From Nocardia aurea (GTDB taxonomy: Bacteria; Actinomycetota; Actinomycetes; Mycobacteriales; Mycobacteriaceae), in assembly GCF_003123685.1 (NCBI RefSeq), contig NZ_QCYJ01000103.1, forward strand, positions 744,001-808,000: a DNA stretch of 64,000 nucleotides, in the 5' to 3' direction. A model generated the notes under the pieces. It was not told where the DNA came from. It worked only from the letters and a program-made list of their open reading frames with translations, and searched no databases. This document shows, one piece after another, positions 1 through 8,287 of this stretch. Every line of letters begins with the position of its first letter. Position 1 is the first letter of the stretch. The translations under genes and the position numbers were made by a program.

Positions 1-1
1 G

Positions 2-316
2 GAGGTCCTGTACTTCAAGGACTTCAACTCCGGCGCCATGATCCAGAACATCGTGGACCGCTCCAAGAAGTACGCCATCAAGTCGGTGCTCGACAACGGT
101 AATCCGGGTCTGCGCATCCAGCATCTCTACGATTCGATCGTGGACGAGTTCTCCGAGAACGAGGACCTGCCCAACACCACGAATCCGGACGACTGGGCTC
201 GCATCTCCGGCAAGAAGGGCGAGCGGATCGTCTACATCCGCACGCTGGTCACCGGCAAGAACGCCTCGGCCAGCCGCTCCATCGACACCGAGTCGAATAC
301 GGGTCAATACCTGTAA
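2..316 (+). CDS. mpa: Proteasome-associated AAA ATPase Mpa/ARC, C-terminal part
   Basis: Only the last 104 residues are present; the gene enters from the left edge. Mpa/ARC hexamers unfold Pup-tagged proteins and feed them into the 20S proteasome in the cytoplasm. The segment reads in one frame to the stop and ends in GQYL, the C-terminal tripeptide that docks into the proteasome alpha ring. That ending and the [13 protein letters not shown] region are typical of the actinobacterial ATPase. A strong hairpin follows 16 bases after the stop. Confidence 0.93.
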   Translation, partial: EVLYFKDFNSGAMIQNIVDRSKKYAIKSVLDNGNPGLRIQHLYDSIVDEFSENEDLPNTTNPDDWARISGKKGERIVYIRTLVTGKNASASRSIDTESNTGQYL

Positions 317-331
317 GGTCCGGTCGATTTC

Positions 332-371
332 GAGAAGCCGCGTCTCCCTCGGGGGCGCGGCTTCTCCCTTT
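332..371 (+). terminator. Rho-independent-type terminator of mpa
   Basis: Perfect 11-bp inverted repeat (GAGAAGCCGCG at 332-342 with CGCGGCTTCTC at 356-366) with a 13-nt loop, followed by CCTTT. It lies just after the mpa stop. Confidence 0.75.
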
Positions 372-401
372 CGGCGGCGCTCGAGGGCAGAATGGACGAT
401 C

Positions 402-975
402 GTGCCACCGACAACGCCGGATCTACTCGACGCCGAATACTTCACCGCCACAGCGCAACCGACCTTCGTCGTGGACGACCTCACCCTGCGGCCGTGGTCT
501 CCCGACGACGCGCCCGCGGTCTTCGAGGCGTTCCAGGACAGCGGGATTCAGCGCTGGCACACCCGGAGCGCCGTCTCGGTGGTCGAGGTGCGCGGCTGGC
601 TGGAGGTGTGGGCGAAGGCGTGGAGCGAAGCGACCCATGCCAATTGGGCGGTCGTCGACACCGGCACCGACGCCCTCCTCGGCCGTGCCTCGTTGCGGGA
701 TATCCGCCTACGGCCAGGCCGAGGTCGCCTACTGGACCGTGCCCGCCGCACGCGGCCGTGGCGTGGCCCCGCGCGCCGCGGCGACCCTGACCGACTGGGC
801 GCTGAACGCGCGCGGCTTCCATCGCATCGAACTCGCGCATTCGGTGCGGAACACGCAATCGTGCCGGGTGGCGAGAAAACTCGGATTCGCGCTGGAGGGC
901 ACCAGGCGCAGCGCCGGTCTGCACGCGGACGGGTGGCACGATATGCACCTGCACGCCCGGATCAGGGGCGATTGA
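402..975 (+). pseudogene. GNAT-family N-acetyltransferase, frameshifted
   Basis: A RimJ/RimL-like GNAT acetyltransferase would move acetyl from acetyl-CoA to an amino group. The N-terminal half (GTG 402, ending near RASLRDI) and the C-terminal half (AYGQAEVAYWTVPAARGRG onward, with the GRGVA acetyl-CoA loop and NTQSCRVARKLGF) lie in different frames. They join cleanly if one base is restored near 703-706. The complete protein would be about 190 residues. Either the gene is inactivated by a 1-bp deletion or this is a sequencing error; all other motifs look intact. Confidence 0.8.
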
Positions 976-994
976 TCGGGTCCGCCGGGGCGGC

Positions 995-1729
995 TCAGTG
1001 CCGGTCGATCACGAATGCCGAGGCGTTGTCCCTGCCGCCGCCGTCCAGGGCCGCGTCCACCATCGCCTCCGCGGTCGCGCTCGGTGATTCCCCCGTGGCG
1101 AGCAGCAGTTTGATCGTCGCCATATCGAGGCGTTTGTGCACCCCGTCGGTGCTGAGCAGGATTCGCCCGTTGCTGGAGCCGGTGGCGGCGCGGCCGATCT
1201 GATCTTCGCGTACGGTGCGCACGGTGGTGGTGATGATGTGATTCGTGCGCGGCGCCGCGTACTGGCCGCGCATCCGGAGGTATTCCGCGAGGGTGTGATC
1301 GGTGGTGATCTGATGCAGCATCCGGCCGTTCCAGCGGTAGGCGCGGCAATCCCCGACCCAGGCGATGTCGGCCGAACAGTCGGGTTTGCCGGCCGTCGGC
1401 AGTACCGCGACGACCAGCGCGCTGTCGGCTTTGGGTTCGGGGAATTCGCGCAGCAGACGTCGTTGCGCGGCGAGGATGCCCGCCGCCGCGCCGTCGCGGG
1501 CGCTCTCCTTCGCGGCGACCGTCGCGGCGGCCCGCGCGGCCCGTGCCGCGAGCAGGTGATCTCCGACACCGTCGGCGACGACGAAGGCGACCCGACCGGT
1601 GACCGGATCGGTCCACGAGGCCACGGCGTCGGCGTTGATCGACCGCAGCCCGCGCCTGCTGACCGAATCACCCGCGATTCCGGCGAGCCGTACCAACTCG
1701 CGGCGGGATGTCGTCATTGCGCTACTCAC
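995..1729 (-). CDS. PP2C-family serine/threonine protein phosphatase
   Basis: 244 residues, a soluble Mg/Mn-dependent phosphatase. Visible family motifs include ADGVG, WVGDCRAYRW (the metal-binding GD), LLSTDGVHK and a C-terminal GGGRDNASAFVI with the last metal-ligand Asp. The GTG start at 1729 is preceded at good spacing by AGGAGG. There is no membrane segment or sensor domain. It probably opposes Hanks-type kinases, but no kinase is nearby and the substrate is unknown. Its 5' end faces the moeA region. Confidence 0.87.
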   Translation of the reverse strand: MSSAMTTSRRELVRLAGIAGDSVSRRGLRSINADAVASWTDPVTGRVAFVVADGVGDHLLAARAARAAATVAAKESARDGAAAGILAAQRRLLREFPEPKADSALVVAVLPTAGKPDCSADIAWVGDCRAYRWNGRMLHQITTDHTLAEYLRMRGQYAAPRTNHIITTTVRTVREDQIGRAATGSSNGRILLSTDGVHKRLDMATIKLLLATGESPSATAEAMVDAALDGGGRDNASAFVIDRH

Positions 1730-2176
1730 GGCCTGACCTCCTGGGATCGGTCGCCGGCGACCTGTCGGCCGTCCGAATACCAGTTCACCTCATCAAACCG
1801 TGGCATACGCCAGAGATGACTGTGGGCTTGCTGAGAACTGGGCGTAGCCGAAGTATCCTACGACCCCGCCCATAGCGGAAGGGGCTCTCGACGGCTGCGC
1901 CATGTTTCCGGGATACCCCGAGAGCCGAGCCGCACACCGAGCACGCCGCCGACGATCGCGCACAGCGTGTCGGCATCCCCTCAGATCCGCCGGCTGGGCG
2001 CGCGGAACGCACCGCCGGGGCGGTGGCGGGGTGAGGGTTTGGTGACTGTCGGGCAACCGATGCGACCATCGCGCGTCATGTCCGACGATGAGGATCTATT
2101 CGCCCCGCGTTGTCGATGTCGAGCGGACGGGACGAGCGCGGGCACAGGGCGGGCGGAGATCGAATCGGAGGCTGTC
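1730..2176. other. Intergenic stretch between the phosphatase and moeA
   Basis: 447 bp holding only the 40-codon ADP-ribosylglycohydrolase remnant (1858-1980, minus) and the promoter region of moeA. A long forward reading frame opens at 1967 in the moeA frame. Its first 70 codons overlap the remnant and lack a ribosome site, so I read that part as non-coding. Confidence 0.6.
1858..1980 (-). pseudogene. Remnant of an ADP-ribosylglycohydrolase (DraG-like) gene
   Basis: On the minus strand 40 codons read GDADTLCAIVGGVLGVRLG, then GIPETWR and a stop at 1858. This matches the C-terminal signature of ADP-ribosylglycohydrolases (GDTDT-AIAGA-LGARYG plus IP-W), including the two metal-binding Asp residues. 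An in-frame TGA sits directly upstream (1981-1983) and nothing upstream continues the family. This is therefore the decayed 3' tail of a lost host gene. Confidence 0.6.
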
Positions 2177-3376
2177 GTGAGCGTGGAGAGTGTGCGGATG
2201 CTGCCGATCGGCGTCGACGGTGTCGCCGAGGTCCTCCGGTCCGAACTGATCGCCGTCCCGGCCCGTTTCGCGCTGCTCGCGGACGCGTCCGGAGCGACGC
2301 TGGCCGAAGATCTGATCGCGGGTACCGCGCTGCCCCGGGTCGACACCGCGGCGATGGACGGCTACGCGGTGAGCGGCCCCGGTCCCTGGTGGACGTTGCG
2401 CGCCGATGCCAGGCTGGCGGGCCACGGTCGAGGGCGTCCGCTGTCGTCGGGGGTCGCGGTGCGGATCGCGACCGGCGCGGCGGCTCCGACCGGGACCACG
2501 GCGGTCATGCGCGACGAATTCGCCGAGACGGCGCGGGTATCGGGTCGCCTGATGGTGCGCAGGGTGCCCGGCGCGCCGCTGAAGGACGATATGCGCCGTT
2601 GCGGTGAGCAGTGGGAGGGCGGGGAAGTGCTTGTCGGCCACGGGACCCGGGTCTGCCCCGCGGTGGTCTCGGCCGCGGCGAGCGCGGAGGCTCCCACCGG
2701 CGCGGTCCGCGGACCGGTACGCGCCGATGTGCTGATCACCGGCGACGAGATCCGCGCGCGCGGCCCGCTCGCCGAAGGCCAGACCCGCGACGCGCTCGCA
2801 CCGGTACTGCCGCAACTGCTGCGTGCCTGCGATATCGGATGCGGACCGGTCCGGCATCTGCCGGACCGTGCCGAAGACCTGCTCGCCTGGTTCACCCAGG
2901 AACGCGACGCCGAGATGGTCGTGGTCACCGGCGCGACCGGACACGGTGCGGCCGATCATCTGCGCGATGTGCTCACCGAGATCGGCGCGCGCGTACTCCT
3001 CGACGGGGTGGCGATGCGGCCCGGCGGCTCGCAGATCGTCGCGGTACTCCCCGACGGCAGGGTGCTGCTCGCGTTGCCGGGTAATCCGTTCGCCGCGGTG
3101 GCCGCGCTGCTGGTCAGCGCTCCCGCGATCGTGGACGCGCTGACCGCGCGCACCTCGCGGCAGCGACTGTGGGGCCGGATCAGCGACCGGTCGGGATCAC
3201 ACGAGACGCTCACCGCGGTGGTGCCGGTGCGTCAGTTGCCCGGCGGGGTGTGGCAGAGCGCGGGTGCGGCGCGCACACCGCATCTGGCCGACCTGATCGG
3301 CTGCCAGGCGCTCGCGCTGCTCGGGCCGAACTCCGGACGCGGTAGCGTCGCCGAACTCCTGCCGTTGCCGCAGTGA
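2177..3376 (+). CDS. moeA: Molybdopterin molybdotransferase MoeA-like
   Basis: 399 residues. MoeA inserts molybdate into adenylylated molybdopterin to finish the molybdenum cofactor. It shows the N-terminal region with the DTAAMDGYAV motif, then PLSSGVAVRIATGAAAP, a C-terminal MoCF domain with GDEIR and VVVTGATGHGAADHL, and the RPG/LPGNPFAAVAALL tail. GTG 2177 is chosen because CGGAGG precedes it at correct spacing and the conserved protein begins there. The gene heads a molybdenum locus with the modABC importer downstream. MoeA versus a MoeA-like paralogue cannot be separated by reading. Confidence 0.88.
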   Translation: MSVESVRMLPIGVDGVAEVLRSELIAVPARFALLADASGATLAEDLIAGTALPRVDTAAMDGYAVSGPGPWWTLRADARLAGHGRGRPLSSGVAVRIATGAAAPTGTTAVMRDEFAETARVSGRLMVRRVPGAPLKDDMRRCGEQWEGGEVLVGHGTRVCPAVVSAAASAEAPTGAVRGPVRADVLITGDEIRARGPLAEGQTRDALAPVLPQLLRACDIGCGPVRHLPDRAEDLLAWFTQERDAEMVVVTGATGHGAADHLRDVLTEIGARVLLDGVAMRPGGSQIVAVLPDGRVLLALPGNPFAAVAALLVSAPAIVDALTARTSRQRLWGRISDRSGSHETLTAVVPVRQLPGGVWQSAGAARTPHLADLIGCQALALLGPNSGRGSVAELLPLPQ

Positions 3377-3402
3377 CCTCCTGATCTACGGATCTTCTCG
3401 CT

Positions 3403-3438
3403 TCACAATTCCGTGTCTGCGGCAATATGCTGTCGATC
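3403..3438 (+). promoter_or_regulatory. Leaderless promoter of the molbindin regulator
   Basis: TTCACA (-35), 18-nt spacer, TATGCT (-10, 3426-3431), then 7 nt to GTG 3439. This places transcription start at or next to the start codon. It also shows that the ATG at 3427, which lies inside the -10 box, cannot be the start. Confidence 0.55.
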
Positions 3439-3837
3439 GTGTCGAATTTACGGATCAGCGAGGTAGCCGCCCTGCTCGGTGTCAGCGATGACACGGTGCG
3501 CCGGTGGATCGATCAGGGCCGGTTGAACGCGATCCAGCTCGACAGCGGCCGCAAGGGTGTCAGCGGCCGCGAGCTCGCCCAATTCCTGCGAGCAAACGCC
3601 GAAGCTCCCGAGCCGGGGGTGACGGTCGCGGCGTCCGCGCGCAATCGGATGCGCGGCATCGTCACCAGGATCGTCAAGGACACCGTGATGGCGCAGGTGG
3701 AGATGCAGGCCGGACCGTTCCGGCTGGTGTCGCTGGTGAGCAGGGAATCGGTCGACGAGCTCGGTCTGGAAGTCGGCAGTATCGCTGTCGCCTCGGTGAA
3801 GTCCACCCACGTCGTGGTGGAGATTCCGGAAAGTTGA
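3439..3837 (+). CDS. HTH-TOBE (molbindin) molybdate-responsive regulator
   Basis: 132 residues from GTG 3439. The N-terminal 50 residues form a MerR/excisionase-type helix-turn-helix (LRISEVAALLGVSDDTVRRW). Residues about 65-130 form a TOBE/Mop fold (ARNRMRGIVTRIVKDTVMAQVE) of the kind that binds molybdate oxyanion. It lies 5 bp upstream of modA in the same direction, so it most likely senses molybdate and controls the import operon. The direct binding site is not visible. Confidence 0.85.
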   Translation: MSNLRISEVAALLGVSDDTVRRWIDQGRLNAIQLDSGRKGVSGRELAQFLRANAEAPEPGVTVAASARNRMRGIVTRIVKDTVMAQVEMQAGPFRLVSLVSRESVDELGLEVGSIAVASVKSTHVVVEIPES

Positions 3838-3842
3838 CGAGG

Positions 3843-4628
3843 ATGAAATTCATGCGCAGATGGGGCGTCGCGTTCGCGGCGGTACTCGCGGTGGTGACCG
3901 TGGCGGGCTGCGGTTCCGACGACAAGTCCGAATCCGCGGACGCGGCGTCGGTGTCGGGCACCGTGACGGTATTCGCGGCGGCATCGCTGACCGAGACCTT
4001 CACCGAACTCGGCAAGCAGTTCGAGGCCGCGCACCCGGGGGTGAAGGTCGTCTACAGCTTCGGCGCCAGTTCGGCGCTCGCCGAACAGATCAACCAGGGC
4101 GCTCCGGCGGACGTCTTCGCCTCCGCGGCGCCCAAGAACATGCAGCAGGTACGGGACAAGGGCGAAGTCACGGTCGCGCCGGTCACGTTCGTACGCAACA
4201 GACTCGAGATCGCCGTGCCCAAGGGCAATCCGGGCGCCATCACCGGACTGGCCGATTTCGGCAGGACCGAGCCCAAGATCGCGTTGTGCGCCGAGCAGGT
4301 GCCGTGCGGTGCGGCGGCGAAGACCGTATTCGAGACCGCGGGTATCACGCCCCAGCCCGACACCCGTGAGCAGGACGTCAAGGCGGTGCTGACCAAGGTG
4401 ACGCTCGGTGAGGTCGACGCGGCGCTGGTCTACCGCACCGATGTGAAGGCGGCGGGGGACAAGGTCGCCGGCATCGAATTCCCCGAATCGGCCAAGGCTG
4501 TCAACGACTATCCGGTCGCACCGCTCGCGCACGCCCCGAACGCGGCGGCCGCGGCGGCGTTCGTCGAATTCGTCACCGGCGCCCAGGCGAAGACGGTGTT
4601 CACCGCGGCGGGATTCGACACCCCGTGA
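3843..4628 (+). CDS. modA: Molybdate ABC transporter substrate-binding lipoprotein ModA
   Basis: 261 residues. It captures molybdate or tungstate outside the membrane and delivers it to ModB. A lipoprotein signal peptide ends in the lipobox VAGC (about residue 23). The mature part starts with the family pattern VTVFAAASLTETF and contains GASSALAEQINQGAPADVFASA, the oxyanion-binding region. Starts at ATG 3843, 5 bp after the regulator gene; the stop overlaps the modB start (GTGA). Confidence 0.93.
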   Translation: MKFMRRWGVAFAAVLAVVTVAGCGSDDKSESADAASVSGTVTVFAAASLTETFTELGKQFEAAHPGVKVVYSFGASSALAEQINQGAPADVFASAAPKNMQQVRDKGEVTVAPVTFVRNRLEIAVPKGNPGAITGLADFGRTEPKIALCAEQVPCGAAAKTVFETAGITPQPDTREQDVKAVLTKVTLGEVDAALVYRTDVKAAGDKVAGIEFPESAKAVNDYPVAPLAHAPNAAAAAAFVEFVTGAQAKTVFTAAGFDTP

Positions 4629-5437
4629 GAACGGCCTCGCGGCGACGGGCGGTACTGGGGCGGCCTCCGGTCGCGCTGATACTGCCCGCCGTCTGCGGGC
4701 TGGCATTCCTGGTCGTCCCGTTGATCGGGCTGCTGCTCCGGGCGCCGTGGTCGACCCTGCCCGAGCGGCTGGCGAGTGCCGAAGTCGGTCAGGCGCTGCG
4801 GCTTTCGCTGGTGTGCGCGACTTCGGCGACCCTGATCTGCCTCGTGTTGGGGATTCCGCTCGCGTGGCTGCTCGCCCGCGCGGACCTGCCCGGACGTTCG
4901 CTGCTGCGCGCCCTCGTCACCGTCCCGCTCGTGCTGCCGCCGGTCGTCGGCGGTGTCGCGTTGCTGCTGGTGCTGGGACGGCGCGGCCTGATCGGACGCT
5001 ACATCTACGAATGGTTCGGGGTGTCACTGCCTTTCACGACCGCCGGGGTGATCGTCGCCGAGGCGTTCGTGGCGATGCCGTTCCTGGTGATCTCGGTCGA
5101 GGGCGCCCTGCGCGCGGCCGATCAACGATTCGAGGAGGCGGCGGCCACCCTCGGCGCGAGCCGCTGGTACACCTTCCGACGGGTCACGCTGCCCTCGATC
5201 CTGCCCGGCGTCGTCGCGGGCGGTGTGCTGTGCTGGGCCCGCGCGCTGGGCGAATTCGGCGCGACCATCACCTTCGCGGGTAATTTCCCCGGACGCACGA
5301 CGACGATGCCGTTGGCGGTCTACCTCGCGCTGGAGAGCGATCCGGAGGCCGCGATCGTGCTGAGCCTGGTGCTGCTCGCGGTGTCGGTGCTCGTGCTCGT
5401 CGCGCTGCGGGAACGCTGGATCCGGGGTGCGGTATGA
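4625..5437 (+). CDS. modB: Molybdate ABC transporter permease ModB
   Basis: 270 residues with about five to six hydrophobic segments, forming the membrane channel of the importer. The EAA loop that contacts the ATPase is visible as EEAAATLGASRWYTFRRVTLPSI, and the C-terminal part has GEFGATITFAGN, characteristic of ModB. The GTG start overlaps the modA stop by 4 bp and the stop overlaps modC by 4 bp, indicating translational coupling. Confidence 0.93.
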   Translation: MRTASRRRAVLGRPPVALILPAVCGLAFLVVPLIGLLLRAPWSTLPERLASAEVGQALRLSLVCATSATLICLVLGIPLAWLLARADLPGRSLLRALVTVPLVLPPVVGGVALLLVLGRRGLIGRYIYEWFGVSLPFTTAGVIVAEAFVAMPFLVISVEGALRAADQRFEEAAATLGASRWYTFRRVTLPSILPGVVAGGVLCWARALGEFGATITFAGNFPGRTTTMPLAVYLALESDPEAAIVLSLVLLAVSVLVLVALRERWIRGAV

Positions 5438-6483
5438 CCCTGAGCGCCGAAATCCGGGTCGACCGGGGGCATTTCGCGCTCGAGCTGCCGCTCACCGTGG
5501 CGCCGGGGGAGGTGATCGCGCTGCTCGGGCCCAACGGGGCGGGCAAGACCACCGCGTTGCGCGCGCTGTCCGGACTCGTCGCGCTCACCGGCGGGCATCT
5601 GCGCGTCGGCGAACACACCTGGGACGCACCGCCTTCGGTGTTCGTGCCCGCCGAACGGCGGGAGATCGGCGTGGTGTTCCAGGACTACCTGCTGTTCGCC
5701 CACCTGTCCGCGCTGGACAACGTCGCCTTCGGACTGCGGGCGCGCGGACACCGCAAGGCCCGGGCGCGCGAACAGGCCGCCGCGTCGCTGGCGCGCGTCG
5801 GACTCGCCGATCACATGCATCGCAAACCACGCGCTCTGTCGGGCGGACAGGCCCAGCGTGTCGCGCTGGCGAGGGCACTGGTCACCGCACCGCGCCTGCT
5901 GCTGCTCGACGAACCGCTCGCCGCCCTCGACGCGGGCACCCGGCTGCACGTGCGCTCCGATCTGTCCCATCACCTGCGCGAGTTTCCCGGATACACGGTG
6001 CTCGTCACCCACGACCCGCTCGACGCGATGGTGCTCGCCGACCGATTGGTCATCCTGGAGAACGGCGCGATCGTGCAGCAGGGCGCGCCCGCCGAGGTCG
6101 CCGCCGCGCCGCGCTCGGACTACGTCGCGGATCTGATGGGACTCAACCTCTATCGAGGGACCGCGCGTGGCACCCTGGTGGCACTCGACACCGGCGGTGA
6201 ATTCACCATCGCCGAACCCGGCAACGGACCGGTGTACGTCGCGTTCGCCCCGAACGCCGTCGGATTGCATCCGGAGCGTCCGGTGGGCAGCCCGCGCAAC
6301 AGTTGGCCCGTCGTCATCGCCGGTATCGAGCAGCACGCCCACACCATCCGGGTGCGTTTCGAGGGCAGTCCGCCTGTACTCGCCGACATCACCCCCGCCA
6401 CCGTCGCCCAACTGGGGTTGCGTCCGGGACAGCGGCTGTGGGCGGCCGTGAAGGCCACCGAGATGCGGTCGTATCCGGCGTGA
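5434..6483 (+). CDS. modC: Molybdate ABC transporter ATP-binding protein ModC
   Basis: 349 residues. It drives molybdate import by ATP hydrolysis. Walker A GPNGAGKT is at residues 32-39, the signature LSGGQAQR near 137, Walker B LLLLDEPLAALD near 158, and the switch His in VTHDP. The C-terminal 130 residues form a TOBE/Mop-like regulatory domain, as usual for ModC. It is the last gene of the molybdenum operon; the convergent cyclophilin gene ends 39 bp beyond. Confidence 0.93.
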   Translation: MTLSAEIRVDRGHFALELPLTVAPGEVIALLGPNGAGKTTALRALSGLVALTGGHLRVGEHTWDAPPSVFVPAERREIGVVFQDYLLFAHLSALDNVAFGLRARGHRKARAREQAAASLARVGLADHMHRKPRALSGGQAQRVALARALVTAPRLLLLDEPLAALDAGTRLHVRSDLSHHLREFPGYTVLVTHDPLDAMVLADRLVILENGAIVQQGAPAEVAAAPRSDYVADLMGLNLYRGTARGTLVALDTGGEFTIAEPGNGPVYVAFAPNAVGLHPERPVGSPRNSWPVVIAGIEQHAHTIRVRFEGSPPVLADITPATVAQLGLRPGQRLWAAVKATEMRSYPA

Positions 6484-6522
6484 ACCGGGGTGCGGAACGC
6501 CTGTCGGCCGCCTACCGGAAGT

Positions 6523-7242
6523 TCACCCGCGGGCGACGCGCACCGCGTTCAGCACCACATCGTCGGTGGGGGCTCCGTCGCCGGAACCGTCGCGAACGCC
6601 CGCCGCGGCGATTCCGGTGAGCACGCCGAGTCCGTCGACCACGCGGCCGAACGGGGTGTAGTTCGGCGGCAGCTGGCTGTCCCGGTAGACGAGGAAGAAC
6701 TGGCTGCCGTTGGTGCCGGGACCGGCGTTGGCCATCGCGAGCGTGCCCGCGGGATACGTCGCGCCCGCCAGATTCTCGTCGGGGAACCGGTAGCCGGGTC
6801 CGCCGGTGCCCAGCGCCGTCGGATCACCGCACTGGAGGACGAAAATGCCCTGGGTGGTCAACCGGTGACAGCGGGTGTGGTCGAAATACTGCTGGTCGGA
6901 CAGGAAGACGAACGAATTCACCGTGCGCGGCGCCCGGGCCGCGTCGAGGGCCACCGTCACCGTTCCGCAGTTGGTCTCCAGCGACGCGGTGTACCCGGCG
7001 GCCGGATCGATCGTCTGCCAGGGCTCGAAGGGCCACTGCTTCCCGTTCGGCGCGTCGGCGGACGCCGGCGCGCATCCCGCCGGACTACGGTGCGCCTGCC
7101 ACGGCTGCGCGGCCACGCCGCCCGCCGCGTGCAGGGTCAGCGCCGCGCCCGCGATCAGCAGGCCGAGCCCGGGCAGCATCCGCCGCATCGGAGTGCCGCG
7201 CCGCTTCTCGGCGCCCGCGCGCGCCCGCGTTCCGATGCTCAC
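6523..7242 (-). CDS. Secreted or membrane-anchored cyclophilin-type peptidyl-prolyl isomerase
   Basis: 239 residues. It catalyses cis-trans isomerisation of Xaa-Pro bonds outside the cytoplasm. An N-terminal basic stretch and hydrophobic segment (about 20-45) act as signal or anchor. The cyclophilin fold follows, with the core FVFLSDQQYFDHTRCHRL and the active-site pattern TLAMANAGPGTNGSQFFLV. GTG 7242 has GGAG at 8 nt. Several canonical residues are changed, as is common in actinobacterial extracytoplasmic cyclophilins. It stands alone. Confidence 0.88.
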   Translation of the reverse strand: MSIGTRARAGAEKRRGTPMRRMLPGLGLLIAGAALTLHAAGGVAAQPWQAHRSPAGCAPASADAPNGKQWPFEPWQTIDPAAGYTASLETNCGTVTVALDAARAPRTVNSFVFLSDQQYFDHTRCHRLTTQGIFVLQCGDPTALGTGGPGYRFPDENLAGATYPAGTLAMANAGPGTNGSQFFLVYRDSQLPPNYTPFGRVVDGLGVLTGIAAAGVRDGSGDGAPTDDVVLNAVRVARG

Positions 7243-7641
7243 AGTGGATCTCCTTCATCAGGGGTATACGCACCGGACGATGCTGGCCCGCATCCTGCCA
7301 CCTACCCCACCCTCGCCGTCACCGAACCACCCGGTTCGCCCTCGGGCGCGAGCAGGCGGGTCGCACTGTTCCCGTCGCGGGCGCCGGTGTCTCGCGGGAA
7401 CCGCGGTGCCGATGACCCGGTTCGCCCTCGGCGGGCGGTACGGGGCCTCGGACCGGTGTGAGCGGCCGGATCCGACGACGGGTTCGCTGCCGTGTCGTCG
7501 GCGCGCGGCATGGAACGCACTCGGCACCGGGAATCGGAATGCCGTACGGACGGTCGAATCCGGTCACCCGACGCGCGGTCACGGGTCGGGGCCCCGGGTA
7601 GGTTGGCCTCGGGACCGCGGGCGTCCACGGGAGGAGCAGAG
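7243..7641. other. Non-coding stretch between two divergent genes
   Basis: 399 bp between the divergent cyclophilin and DUF218 genes. The only structure I see is an exact 17-bp direct repeat, ACCCGGTTCGCCCTCGG, at 7329-7345 and 7415-7431, 86 bp apart. No convincing gene. Confidence 0.5.
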
Positions 7642-8259
7642 GTGACGGGTGGGGGCGGGCCGCGGCCGTGGCGGCGGGCGATAAGGGTGGGGGTCGCGCT
7701 CGCGGCAGGGATCGTCGTGGTGGCAGCCGGGGCGAACGGCGCGCTGTGGGCACTGTCGTCGGGGCATCGCCACGACGTGGCATCGGCTCCTGCGGCACCG
7801 GTGGTGATCGTCCCCGGGGCGAAGGTCGGGCCGGACGGTTCACCGCTGGCGTATCTGCGCGGGCGGCTGGATGTCGCCATCGAACTGGTGCGCGCCGGGA
7901 AGGCGCGCGAGATCCTGCTCTCCGGTGACGCGAACGGCACCTCGGGCGACGAGATCGTCTCGATGCGGCGCTACCTCCTCGACAACGGCATCGATCCCGC
8001 TCTGATCCGATCCGACGGAGCGGGCCTGTCGACCTGGGAGACCTGTGAACGCGCCCGCGACCGATTCGGAATCGAACGCGCGATCATCGTCAGCCAATTC
8101 CAGCACCTGCCGCGTGCGGTCGCGCTGTGCCGGGCCGCGGGCATCGATGCCGACGGCGTCGTGGCCTATTGCGAGTGTCGGCGAACAACCGCAGTGCGCA
8201 ACAACTTTCGTGAGTGGCTGGCCGCGCCGAAAGCTGTCGCTCGGTTGCTGGCGCGATAG
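7642..8259 (+). CDS. DUF218 / YdcF-SanA family membrane-anchored protein
   Basis: 205 residues. One N-terminal transmembrane segment (about 12-38) anchors an extracytoplasmic DUF218 domain with VVIVPGAKV, REILLSGDANG, LSTWETCERARDRFG and AIIVSQFQHLPRAVALCR. Related SanA/YdcF proteins affect envelope permeability, but the enzymatic activity is unknown. GTG 7642 is selected because GGGAGGAG precedes it and the conserved anchor begins there; the upstream in-frame extension has no ribosome site. Confidence 0.82.
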   Translation: MTGGGGPRPWRRAIRVGVALAAGIVVVAAGANGALWALSSGHRHDVASAPAAPVVIVPGAKVGPDGSPLAYLRGRLDVAIELVRAGKAREILLSGDANGTSGDEIVSMRRYLLDNGIDPALIRSDGAGLSTWETCERARDRFGIERAIIVSQFQHLPRAVALCRAAGIDADGVVAYCECRRTTAVRNNFREWLAAPKAVARLLAR

Positions 8260-8287
8260 ACGGCGGGCAGCGCGAACCTGGGAGGTC

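Noticed and set aside
729-1616. Reverse 295-codon frame across the phosphatase
   Set aside because: Arginine-rich translation typical of a shadow frame; the phosphatase motifs are in another frame.
3840-3843. Molybdenum-cofactor riboswitch before modA
   Set aside because: Only 5 bp separate modA from the upstream regulator gene, too little for a riboswitch.
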